Assembly: GCF_000368625.1 (NCBI RefSeq)
Contig: NZ_KB849579.1
Location: 1-64,000 of the forward strand
Direction: 5' to 3'
Length of the DNA: 64,000 nucleotides
Origin: Acinetobacter schindleri CIP 107287
GTDB taxonomy: Bacteria > Pseudomonadota > Gammaproteobacteria > Pseudomonadales > Moraxellaceae
In this document: positions 17,507 through 27,800 of the stretch, piece after piece
How positions within the stretch are numbered: position 1 is the first letter of the stretch
Layout: the number at the start of each line of letters is the position of its first letter
Made by a program: the position numbers and the translations under genes
The notes under the pieces: generated by a model
Database searches by the model: none
What the model saw: only the letters and a program-made list of their open reading frames with translations
What the model was told of the DNA's origin: nothing

Positions 17507-18363
17507 GGGTGTGTTGACATTTACAGCCGATAAATTGAGCTAAAGAGGCAACCATATAAATATACAAGCTAAAGCAACAGCGCTTTGATAGTTACGTTTT
17601 AGCTTATCGTATCTTGTGGCAATTCCTCTAAATTGTTTTAATCTACAAAATGCATTTTCAACTAAATGTCTGATTTTATACATATACCAGTCCATATCAT
17701 CATTGCTAGATTTGGCATTTGATCTTCGAGGAATGTTTGCTTTCGTATTACTTTCTCTAATTTTCTTTCTGAAACTTTCTGAATCATAGCCTTTATCTGC
17801 ACATAGCATTTCTGACTCTGTTAAATCTAATTTTGATACAAGATCAGGTGCAACCTTAATATCATGTGAAGTTCCATCTGAAATAATAAATTCAATAGGA
17901 TTACCATTTGAATCGATTGCTAAATGTATTTTTGAACTATTACCACCAATACTTTTGGAAATACTTTGATTCTTAATACCAGCTGAATGTTGATGCGCTC
18001 GTACATGGCTCCCATCGATAAAAATCCACTCTTTATCAGCATGCTGGCTGAATAATTTAAAAATATTCATAAACTTACTATTTTTAGACCATCGATTATA
18101 TTTCTTAAAAATAGAATTTGATTTACCAAACTCTTGAGGTAAATCACGCCAAGGACAGCCTGTTCTAATTCGAAATAAAATCGCTTCAATAAAATTCCGT
18201 AAATTTAATTTGAGATAAATATTAAAGTGACGGAAAATAGCAAGTAACTTGGACCAGTGTTGATCATTTAGCATTGTTCGAGGCATAGCGAGTGTAAAAT
18301 TGGGTTTGGCGATTTAATTTTACTATCTCGCTATTTTTTTAATCAACAAATGTCAACAGACCC
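17507..18363 (-). mobile_element. IS5-family insertion sequence (IS427-like)
   Basis: Imperfect inverted repeats (GGGTGTGTTGACATTT left, GGGTCTGTTGACATTT read from the right) bound an 857-bp element with one transposase gene. The dinucleotide TA flanks both ends (17505-17506 and 18364-18365), consistent with the short TA target duplication of this group. Confidence 0.85.
17540..18286 (-). CDS. IS5-family transposase
   Basis: The 248-aa DDE transposase has an N-terminal DUF4096-like region (MPRTMLNDQHWSKLL, then FRIRTGCPWRDLPQEFG), first D in FIDGSHVRAH, second in CADKGYDS, and E in VENAFCRLKQFRGIATRY. It is encoded in a single uninterrupted frame, whereas many relatives split it across a frameshift. 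The start at 18286 sits just inside the right inverted repeat. The element appears complete and may be active. Confidence 0.9.
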   Translation of the reverse strand: MPRTMLNDQHWSKLLAIFRHFNIYLKLNLRNFIEAILFRIRTGCPWRDLPQEFGKSNSIFKKYNRWSKNSKFMNIFKLFSQHADKEWIFIDGSHVRAHQHSAGIKNQSISKSIGGNSSKIHLAIDSNGNPIEFIISDGTSHDIKVAPDLVSKLDLTESEMLCADKGYDSESFRKKIRESNTKANIPRRSNAKSSNDDMDWYMYKIRHLVENAFCRLKQFRGIATRYDKLKRNYQSAVALACIFIWLPL

Positions 18364-18430
18364 TAGTAATATGCATTTATCAACATACAAACTGAACTTT
18401 GAGCTATTTAGCAAAACTCATCCAATTTTT

Positions 18431-18577
18431 GGTGGTGTATCAAAAAGTATGCTAAAAAAAAGCAGGTTGAATTTTGATAAAATAGAGAAATGCAAATAAC
18501 TCTAGAAATCAAATGTCCAACCTGCCTCAGTGACAGTATAAAAAAAATGGCATCAAAGTAGATGGGAAACAAAACTA
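18431..18577 (+). mobile_element. Truncated IS1-family left end
   Basis: The sequence begins with the same GGTGGTGT... terminal repeat as the element at 11172 and matches it closely through the transposase start (ATG at 18490) up to 18577, after which similarity stops abruptly. Differences include a deleted base in the A-run after AGTATAAA (frameshift) and TGT for TGG at codon 9. It is a non-functional remnant in the same orientation as the full copy, so the two flank the amino-alcohol gene cluster. Confidence 0.9.
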
Positions 18578-18663
18578 TAGCTAAATTCTAAAAACACTAG
18601 CACATGGAAACATCTGTAAAACCTCATTTCCTATGGTTTTAAGTGTGATAATAAAGTAAGTAT

Positions 18664-18849
18664 TCAGCTATAGCTGGGCTGCATGCCTTGCATGGTTAAA
18701 ATAGGTCCACCATAGACCAATAAGGCATTTTGCGCCTGTTGTTGTGTGTTTGAAGCGGTGCTAGACAGACTGGTTGCACAACCACTCATCATTACCACAG
18801 TGGAAGAAATCAGAGCCGTGAGTGCAAAAGAAATTTTATTAAAAAGCAT
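18664..18849 (-). pseudogene. N-terminal fragment of a lipoprotein, probably an amidohydrolase
   Basis: A 61-codon frame starts with a lipoprotein signal peptide (hydrophobic ALTALISSTVVMM followed by lipobox SGC, acylated Cys at about residue 23) and continues into ALLVYGGPILTMQGMQP. That piece resembles the first strand of secreted amidohydrolases. It then runs into unrelated sequence and a stop. The catalytic domain is missing, presumably deleted together with the right part of the IS1 remnant next door. Confidence 0.6.
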
Positions 18850-19003
18850 GGGTTAAACATTTCATATTGCTAAATATTATATTTTGCTCCATACGAGCAT
18901 TCGTTATAGGTATAAAACTTTAAATACAACACATCATCACTCTGACCTTAGTACTTTAAGCAAACTCTTGTCAGGCAGAATAAAGTGCTCAATATTGAAC
19001 GAA

Positions 19004-19457
19004 TTATTGCAATAACTTTAAGATGTGTTGCAAACGGACATTGTCTATATTTTCTTTATACACTGCATAAATCGGCGCAATACATGGATTGTTCGCCTTG
19101 AGTGCTTTGTAAACAATCTGCTTATTCCAAAAGTCACGAATGGCCTCAGGCACGATGGATAAACCAATCCCTGCAGCAATCAAGTTTAAACTCGAGGTTA
19201 AACGTGGCGCTTCTTGTACAATTTTGGGACTAAATCCAGCTTGGTAACAACTGGCCAAAATATTATCAAATAAATCTTGCCCCGCTAAACGTCGGTACAA
19301 CACAAAATCATGCGGTTCAAGATCCAGCAAATGAATTGGTTCGGCTTGTTCAGCCAAAGGATGATTGTTGGGTAAGGCCACAATGAGTGGCTCATCTAGT
19401 ATATGTAGACTGGTTAAACCAAGGCCAATCGGTGCAGGTTTGCGTAAGAACACAATG
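19004..19457 (-). pseudogene. C-terminal half of a LysR-type regulator
   Basis: The frame encodes the substrate-binding domain of a LysR regulator (LIVALPNNHPLAEQ, FVLYRRLAGQDLFDNIL, and LIAAGIGLSIVPEAI), about 150 residues. The helix-turn-helix half is missing. Coding similarity runs right up to 19457, where a mini-IS5 begins, so the gene was cut there. The only start codons left are internal (for example GTG at 19451-19453). It was probably the upstream regulator or neighbour of the lipoprotein gene fragment that follows it. Confidence 0.8.
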
Positions 19458-19570
19458 GGCTTTGTTGCATAAATATGTAAGCATCTGATTTAAATAAATT
19501 TAATTTTGGATCAAAAAATAATCAAAACTTTTAAAATCATATAGTTATGAAATCTTTGTGCAACAAAGCC
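19458..19570. mobile_element. 113-bp mini-IS5 (MITE-like) element
   Basis: A 12-bp perfect inverted repeat (GGCTTTGTTGCA...TGCAACAAAGCC) bounds 113 bp with no coding content. The termini resemble IS903-group IS5 ends. The right end shares AAATCTTTGTGCAACA and AGCC with the IS5 remnant at 43063-43083. The flanking 9-mers do not match, so one flank was probably rearranged after insertion. Confidence 0.75.
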
Positions 19571-20131
19571 ATATACTTATCAAAAATTGATTCCTATTTG
19601 GTTTTAATTACCATTAAAAAAGATCAAATTTGAGCATTGTTATTGTAATAATCAACTATACTCATCCCTACTGTATTCATTGTAATCTGCTATGTGAACA
19701 TCATAATAGAAACATGATATTTTTTGCCAACTCACAAATATAGCTAACTAATAGTGAGTATCTAATCGAGGAGGAAAATTTGAAACTTTCAATAATAAAT
19801 AAACTTTAAAAACAAGGAAAAAATGATACCTCCTGCCATATTCAAAAACTCTAAATATACGTGAATATTGCTGTATTATTTTTATTCAATAGCACACATG
19901 GATCTGACATCTGAACTACTTTTGAAGTTTCCAGCAACACAGATAAGTACTCTAAAAAATTTCAAAAAAAGCAGAATCACCATTCATCCACAAGCGTATG
20001 GTTTCAACTTATGCTACTTAAATATGTTTAAAAATCTCACTGCAGATTTAGATATTTCTAATCGCATAAAAGAACTCCATGTGTGGAAAACTTCAGAATT
20101 TGATGGCTACTCCATTTTCAATAATATTCAC
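19571..20131. other. AT-rich degenerate region before the IS4 element
   Basis: About 560 bp lie between two mobile elements. A weak open frame at 19868-20131 (containing MDLTSELLLKFPATQ) runs into the IS4-family left end and picks up a stop inside it. It could be the start of a gene cut by the insertion, but I recognise no family, and the remaining DNA shows no clear feature. Confidence 0.3.
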
Positions 20132-21311
20132 CTTTGTACACGACAAAAAAAGATAACTCATTGAAATAATGGCATAATACTTGTTTTCTGACGACGAATA
20201 TGATGACACATTTCAATGAGTTACATCTCATCTTAAACAAATATCTAAAGTGGAACAAGTCACATGCAAAATGTTTTACACTGATTATGCTTGCATTAAT
20301 TGTAAAACAGACATGTAATCTTTCTTCTGCATCTAAAGCCTTACCCATCAAGTGCTTACCACAATCATTTTATCGACGTATACAACGCTTCTTTGCAGAT
20401 CAGTATTTCGATTATCGTCAAATTTCTCAGTTAATTTTCAATATATTTTCATTCGATAAAGTCCAATTAACTTTGGATAGAACTAATTGGAAATAGGGAA
20501 AACGAGATATTAATATCTTGATGTTAGCCATCGTCTATCGTGGAATAGCGATACCTATTGTTTGGACATTGCTCAATAAACGTGGAAATTCAGATACAAA
20601 AGAGCGTATTACTTTGATTCAACGCTTTATCTCCATTTTTGGTAAAGATCGTATAGTGAATGTGTTTGCAGACAGAGAATTTATCGGTGAGAAATGGTTT
20701 ACATGGTTAATTGAAAATGACATTAACTTCTGTATACGTGTTAAAAAAACTTTATTGTGACCAATCACTTAGCCAAGAATCATAAAATTAGTGATTTATT
20801 TCGTCATCTTCAAGTTGGTCAAACTGAATGTCGTAAACGACGTATTTGGGTTGGTCGAGTGAAACTGTATATTAGTGCGCTACGATTAGAAGATGGAGAG
20901 CTTTTACTTGTTGTTTCTCCTATGTTTAATGCTTCTGCTATTCGTGATTATGCATTACGCTGGGAAATCGAAACGTTATTTAGTTGTCTCAAAGGACGTG
21001 GATTCAATCTTGAAAATACTCGTTTAACAGACCCTAGACGAGTCAAGAAATTGATAGCAGTGCTAGCTATCGGTTTCTGTTGGTGCTATTTAACAGGTGA
21101 ATGGCAACATGATCGGAAAAAAGCGATAAAAATAAAGAAGCATGGACGACTTTCAGTAAGTTTATTTCGCTACGGTTTGGACTATGTTCAAATGGCTATT
21201 CTACGTTTGATTGGTTTTGGAAAAAAAGAAGAATTTAAGAAAGTGCTAGCAATTTTAAGAAAGAAAAAGCCTGATAGGACAAGGATCCTATGAAATTTGC
21301 CGTGTACAGAG
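20132..21311 (+). mobile_element. ISAba1-like IS4-family element, decayed
   Basis: The ends (CTTTGTACACGACA left; CTCTGTACACGGCA read from the right) match the ISAba1 terminal pattern as I remember it, and the 1180-bp length is right. The transposase inside is disabled. The flanking 9-mers (AATATTCAC and ATCTGTGTT) do not match, so no target duplication is visible. Confidence 0.85.
20203..21293 (+). pseudogene. Broken ISAba1-like transposase
   Basis: The translated pieces (MTHFNELHLILNKYLKWNKS, SSASKALPIKCLPQSFYRR, ADREFIGEKWFTWL, YALRWEIETLFSCLKGRG) belong to the IS4-family ISAba1 type with its DDE core and YREK-like segment. Two lesions inactivate it. TAG at 20494-20496 stands where Trp is expected (NWK-W-GKR). 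A lost A in the A-run near 20745 shifts the frame and produces TGA at 20758-20760; coding resumes in the next frame (TNHLAKNHKISDLF). Only an in-trans transposase could move this copy. Confidence 0.88.
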
Positions 21312-21413
21312 ATCTGTGTTATAGCGTTTTAAAACATCAGACTGCCTATCAAAGAGATTATTTATTAGCCGAATAATCTCAAAACCTGATTGACTACCAA
21401 GACGGTATCTCAG

Positions 21414-21659
21414 GTCGCTGACTTCACATATATTAAAACTCATTCAGATTGGGTCTAAACCACATTTATTATTGATGTTTTTTCATGTGCAATTGTTGGC
21501 TGGAAAGTATCAACACGTAAGAATACAGATATGGTGCTTGATGCGCTGAGTTATGTATCGTCTTTTGAGCTTGAAGCAATGTACGATTATAAGATTAACC
21601 CGTTAGGTCAGGTGGCCTAACTTAAATAAAAAAGTCTCCGACAAACCCGGTACGGTTCA
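21414..21659 (+). mobile_element. Internally deleted IS3-family remnant
   Basis: In one frame, VADFTYIKTHSDWV, a TAA, then TTFIIDVFSCAIVGWKVSTR and TDMVLDAL represent the start of an IS3-family integrase core. The frame then jumps to a C-terminal tail ending in a stop at 21618-21620. The right terminal repeat (AGTCTCCGACAAACCC..., 21633-21659) survives. The catalytic middle and the left end are gone. Less certain remnants may extend left to about 21312. Confidence 0.75.
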
Positions 21660-21830
21660 GGCATATAAAGGCTAAGAAGTGAACATAAACTCGTCTTTAT
21701 TAATACATCCCGTTTATTCATGATATTGTTTCACGACTATAATAATGATGAGGAAAATCAAAACTCAAGCATTGTACTGGAATTTTGTTTTGCCATTAAA
21801 TGATTTAGCGAAATTATTCACATCTAGCAT
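21660..21830. other. Intergenic stretch between the IS3 remnant and the adhesin terminator
   Basis: AT-rich DNA with no open frame, repeat or RNA that I can support. Together with the IS3 remnant it makes up the roughly 580-bp gene-free gap next to the adhesin. Confidence 0.4.
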
Positions 21831-21860
21831 AAAAATTGCCCCACGGATGGGGCAACTTTT
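21831..21860 (-). terminator. Rho-independent terminator of the adhesin gene
   Basis: An 8-bp stem TTGCCCCA/TGGGGCAA (21836-21843 and 21848-21855) with loop CGGA is followed on the minus strand by TTTTT. It lies about 20 bp past the adhesin stop codon. Confidence 0.9.
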
Positions 21861-21878
21861 ATTCATCAACACGATAAG

Positions 21879-24800
21879 TTAGCCAATCGTAATTTGATGA
21901 TTATTTAACAGCTCTGCAAGCGTTACATTCGAAGTTTGATGTTCTAAGACCAAAAGATCCTGATAATTTGAACCATTTGCTTCACCATCACGATCTACTT
22001 TCACGGTTGCAGATTCAGTTGCTGCATCATAGTCAACCTTAATGAATTTTTCGACTTGTGAAAGATGAGATGATGTCAAATCACTATCACTAAGCAAATC
22101 ATTAAAGAATTCTGATGAGAATTGAATCGTTTCGGCATTGCTATCTGTTGCGGTAGAACCAAAACCGAAATCTGTCCAATGATCAATACCATGCCCCGCT
22201 TTGGCATCACTCGCATCTAGCACATTATAAATCAATGTATCGTGACCCTGACCCGTCGTAATGGTATCGTTACCCGCTTTGGCCACAATCACATCATCCG
22301 AACTGGTTTCAGCTACGCTGAAGCTTCTCGCTGATAATGGATTTACTCCAGATTGGGTATGAACATTTTCACTCACCAGCAAAGTGACAGCCGTACCCGA
22401 TACGGTACTGGTGTATGTCACATAACCATTATTGGTTGCACTTTGTGTCCAGCCTGAACCAAGTCCAACAGTATCCTCAGCAGTACCATTGATCTTCAAG
22501 GTATGTGCCGCATCAGTCATGGTCAATACATGTGATGCTGTCAGGCTAGTGATATTATTTGCTCCATTTACAGACAAATCCAGCACTTCAACATTCTTCA
22601 GATTTGCTGCCAAAGTAGCACCTGATACAGTTTCACCAGAACGGAGCTGAATCGTATCTGTACCTGCTCCAGCATTAATACTACTTGCTGTATATAGCAA
22701 GGTATCATTACCTGTTGTAGCCCGTTGGGCCGTCATATTTACAGTAATGTTCGTAGAAACATGAGCAGATGCACTATTTCCAGCACCACTTTCAACTGTC
22801 CATGCTTCTACCCCGATTTGTGTACCTGTAGTCGCTGAATCCTGATCAGTTAAAGCTGCTTTCGCCTGTTTAAAGCCTAACTTATCTATATTGCTTTGGG
22901 TTAAACCTGTAATGGTATAAGTCGTACTTGATCCAGTTCCACTTACTGTAATTTGACTAGATGAAATCTGTACACCATCGATATAAAAAGAGGCATATTG
23001 ACCCAGACCTGTGAGTTTAATGGTCATAGTTTCAGTACTGCTGTCATTTGCAACTTCTGAAACTTTTGGATCATGCATCGATGCATTCAGGTTAAGTGGA
23101 ATAATCTCATTTTCTTTACCGAAAGTTTGAGTCGGTTTGATATCAACGCCATTGGCTACGGCATTAACCACCAAATCTCCAATGTCTTTGGTTTCAGTTA
23201 AAGGAGATAAGCTACTTTCACCAGAAGTTACAACCAACTGTAAGTTTTCAACAGTACCACTCCAGTGTATCGGCGGTAATATCGCAACATAAACTGGTAG
23301 TCCACCACTTTCTGAGAGTACCCAAGTGTTGGTTGTGCCATCACCACCTGCATTACTTGCAAGCGTTGCGGATGCCGCATCATTTCCGACATAAACCAAG
23401 AAGCCATTTGGAACATCAGATAGCAAAATTGCACCATAAGACTCTGAACCATCTGAATCGTTCAAACTCACGCTTAGTCCACCTGCACCAGTCAGCTCAA
23501 TTGCATTGGCTTTAGTTGCCAGTTCTGACTCATTACCAATAAAGTTTTGTGAAACAACATTTACACCATTATTGATCAGTTGAACTTCCACAGAACCCGT
23601 GACACTGACTGCTTTAACATCTGCACCGTCTTCTTGTACGTTTGCATAAGCAGTAAATGATACATTACCTGGTACAGTTTTCTCACCATTTGGCATGGTA
23701 TACGTTAAGTCTACTGTTCCGCCATTTTCACCAATGTCAATGACGTAGAAATCACCATCAGTTGTACCATCACCATCAATATCTACACTTTGTAAAACAA
23801 GTGGTGTTGTACTACCCGTGATGTATAGCTGACCACCTTCCATGGCATCGGTTGTATCAGCAGCATTGACCTGCACATACATTTTACCATCGACAACCTT
23901 ACCAAAACTTCCATCGGCAGGGTCGAGTGTAATAGAACTTGTGATTGCTGTCGCACCCTCACCCACCATACTATCTCCAGACATGGTGAATATCGGATTA
24001 TCCGTCACAGGAGCGATTGGAATCGTCATGTCTTGAATCGTTGCCTCTTCGGTAGCGCCACCCAAGACCGAAGTCGTAAGTGTCGCATCGAAATGGAACT
24101 GTCCAGATTGACCATTATCATTCCAGTCTGCTGGTGGCGTGATCACAATACTGTCTAACAGATTTTGCAAAGCAGCTTCGGCTTCGGCATCAGTGGCATT
24201 CGGATCTACCGTAACACTTGCTGTCCATACTGGGGTATCAGGGTTACCATCATTATTTGTATCGATCATGGTTTGTACCATACCATTGACGATTGTACCT
24301 GCTGGTAAATCTTTCAAGGTGACAGTAAACAAGTTGCTTGCCGAATTATCCTGAATGGTAATGGCTTGATCTACCACATCGCTTAATTTAAATGGTGTAT
24401 CTTCCGTAGCAGATGCATCATTATATTGCCATTGGTCAATAAGCGGTGCTTTACTGCCTGGAGCCTCAGCAAAATCTGTATTTAGATACCATGTCACTGA
24501 ATCAGATTTGATGTCTGTTATAGCAGTCAAATCAGACCCTAGATCTTGTGTCTGTACAGTTATCTTAATCGGATGGTCTGTTAAGCCATCCGCGTCGGAA
24601 CCAATCTTGAAAGTGACTGGTACATCAATACCACCCTGTGCGTTGATTGAAGGTGCATTATTTGCCTGATAGACCAGTACCCATGTACCAGCACCTATCT
24701 GTTGAACATTTGCACCTTGTACAGTTACACCCTCTGGCACATTTTCGATCAAGATACGAACCACGTGTTCACTGCCATCATGGTCAATCGAAGCGACGTT

Positions 24801-27800
24801 CAGACTAACGGTCACAGTATCCGTTGCAGTGAGCGTTGCGGTGTCTGGAGTAGCATCATCATTTTCATGTTGATCTGATGATGAAGTGGTATTGCTTATT
24901 CCAGAAATACCAGTAACAGATAACTCAACAGCATCGGTAACTGCACTCGCCGTTAATTTTAATTCTCCATCTTTAACCACCGTGTCCGCTGGTGCGGTTT
25001 GCACCGAACCATAATGATTATCGGTCACTTCATATTTGTAAGTGAAGAAGCCCTGATCACCATCAAGCTGATCACCACCTTTAGCTGCAAGGGTTTGAGC
25101 TTGTTCAGCAGTCAGTTTATAGTAAGTCTTCCCATCAATCATTTCAGTTGGTAAGCCTGCATTACTTAAAAGAACAGCCGATGTGCCAGTACCCAGATAT
25201 AAAGTATAGTTTGCTCCTGCCGCCTGATCCTGTGCAATCCAAACATGTCCCAAAGTTTCGTCATTGTCACCATTTACATGAACAATGCCAAAATTCAGGG
25301 TCGTAATTTCATCTTCAACCAGTGTCGCACTGGTCGTTGCTTCTGCTTCGGCAGAAGGTGTCACTATGAAATTAACATCAGTTAATGCACCAGTTTTGGA
25401 ATCACCATCATTTTCAGTAGAAACGCCTGCAACTTTGAAATTCACATTGCCACTGTAATTCTCTGGTACTGTGATAAATACATTATTTAAATCTGTTGGT
25501 TTAATCACCCAGACACGTTCTTCACCTGTGCCAGTGACCAAAACAGTGGCTGGTCCACCCAGATTGAAATCTTTGGCTAAGCCAGTGATACGAAGGGTAA
25601 AGCTTTCTGAGCCATCTGTATTATCAATCGATGAAACATTTTCAATCAAATTAGAGAGTGACACTTTATGCTGGGCAGTACCATCCAGATTAGCTTCAGT
25701 GGTTGTATAAGACTGTACACCAGACTGATTACTGTCATAATCTTTTAAGGTAACTGTCGGTGTATCTGCTACACCATAAACTGTAACAGGTATAGACAAC
25801 ACGCTTGATCCAGAAGATGTCTGGTTACCATCTGTCGTCGTCGCAGTAACACTTAAGGTAAAGTTTTCATTGCTGTTAAAAGGTGGAGTAATCGTCAGTG
25901 GCGTAGATGTACTAAAGTTAGAGATCGTGACTGAACCGTTAGTAATCGTTCGTTCTACACCGCCATAGATAATTTTTGCACCATCAGGAATATCTGAAAT
26001 GGTGATATTAAAGGTTTCTGATGGATCAGAACTTCTTGGCGTAATCGACAGTGGGATTGGCGTATCTTCCAAACCAATCGCACGACCATTTAATGACAAG
26101 GTATTAATACCATCAGCAACAGGTGCGATGATAATATCTTCTAACCAAGCCTCACCTGATACTGCTGTCGCTGGTGTGCCAGTCCCTTCATTGTCATCAT
26201 CATAGTCTACTGTATAAGCTTCAACTTTGATTTTGAAAGTACCCGATACATTTTCAGGAGCCAAGAACTGTAATGTTGACAATGCACTAACAGGTACATC
26301 AATTGGTGTGCCTGTATAAGTCGCAGTATGTTCACCATCGGAATCAGTCCATTTGAATTGTGATCCGATGACTGTCGCATAGCTATCCCCTGAAACTAAC
26401 TCAGGAGTTAAATGTGCATAAGTCAGTTCATCTGCGTCCTGATTCGTCCAGCCATTGGCAAGGTTAAATCCACTCTCAGTACCCAGTGTATACCATGTGT
26501 CTTCTGCACCTGCTGTCGTGTAAGTGTGACCACCTGTCATGGTCAGGTCAGCTGTACTATCTTTGTCAGAATCACCTGAACCAGAAAGATTACCCACGAT
26601 TTCAGCAACAGGATTTACAGTGACTTTTACTGGCAATGCTACAGTCTTGGTATCTGTATCAGAACCATTGGTATCTGTTGATGTAACACTCACTTGAATG
26701 GTTGCATCTTGACTACTGTGTGCTGGCGGCAAAATTGTGAAACCATCCAAGATAGCCTCACGCTGTGCTTCACTCAAATTGTTGTCAAAAGTGATGGTAT
26801 ATGGGGAGCTGCTCGAACCATCTCCACGAGTATTCCATCCTCCGTTATTGGTTGGAGCAATCACGAACCAACTTGTCGGAATTTCAAATGCGACTTCTGT
26901 AATAACTTCTGTACCTGTATCTGTACCTGTATCCGTCACTCTTACATTTTGCAGGAAAGCAACTGCTGTGTCTTCATTGGTAGAAACATCACCTGCTGCG
27001 ACATCACCTGCTACTGGCGTAACATGTAGATTTAAATAAACACTGTCAGTAATTTTAGTTACAGTAGTCGGCCCATTACCTACACCATCACTATCTTGGT
27101 CCTGCGCATGTAGCGTGATCTGGATATTGTTAATGTCACCACTAAAGTCTTTTGGTGGTGTCACTGTAATCGATGGTAAGCTTGGTGAAACGCCATTGTA
27201 ATTATTTGGAATGTCTATTCGATAGCCATTCGACGATTCTGTTGCAGTAATGGTGTGAGGCTGTCCACTTACAGTTAAGGTTGTACCTTCTGGTAACCCC
27301 ATAATGGTCATCCAGCGTTGCTCACTACCATCGGTGTCGGCAATCGAATTACCATCGTCACCAGTCGCCAATGTCACTTGCAACAAATTAGTCAAATTAA
27401 GTGCAGTATCTTCCTCAATCTCTTTAATCACAGGTGTCGTACTGTCTGTATCAACAAAACTAGTGCCATCTGAAATTTTCAGATCAATACCGTCCGTAAC
27501 CGCCTGAACATTGACCACGACTGTTGCAGTACTGGTTGCACCGTTAACACCAGAAACTTTAGCACCGCTATCCTCAACTTCATAACTGGTTACACTTACC
27601 GTTACGGTAAAATTGGCATGACTTTCCGCAGGTGGTAAAACCTTTAATGCTTCAAACTCAGCAGACGTCATCTCCAAAGCACCTGTTGGCTTGGTTTCAT
27701 CAGTCGGATGATTAACATCGGTTAACCAAATGGAGATATTGCCGCCATTCGATGTGAATAATGTAGTATCAGTACCAGATAAGAGCGCTGCGCCAGCAGG

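Noticed and set aside
19868..20164. A 98-aa gene of unknown function
   Set aside because: The frame crosses the left end of the IS4 element and ends inside it; at most it is a truncated fragment.
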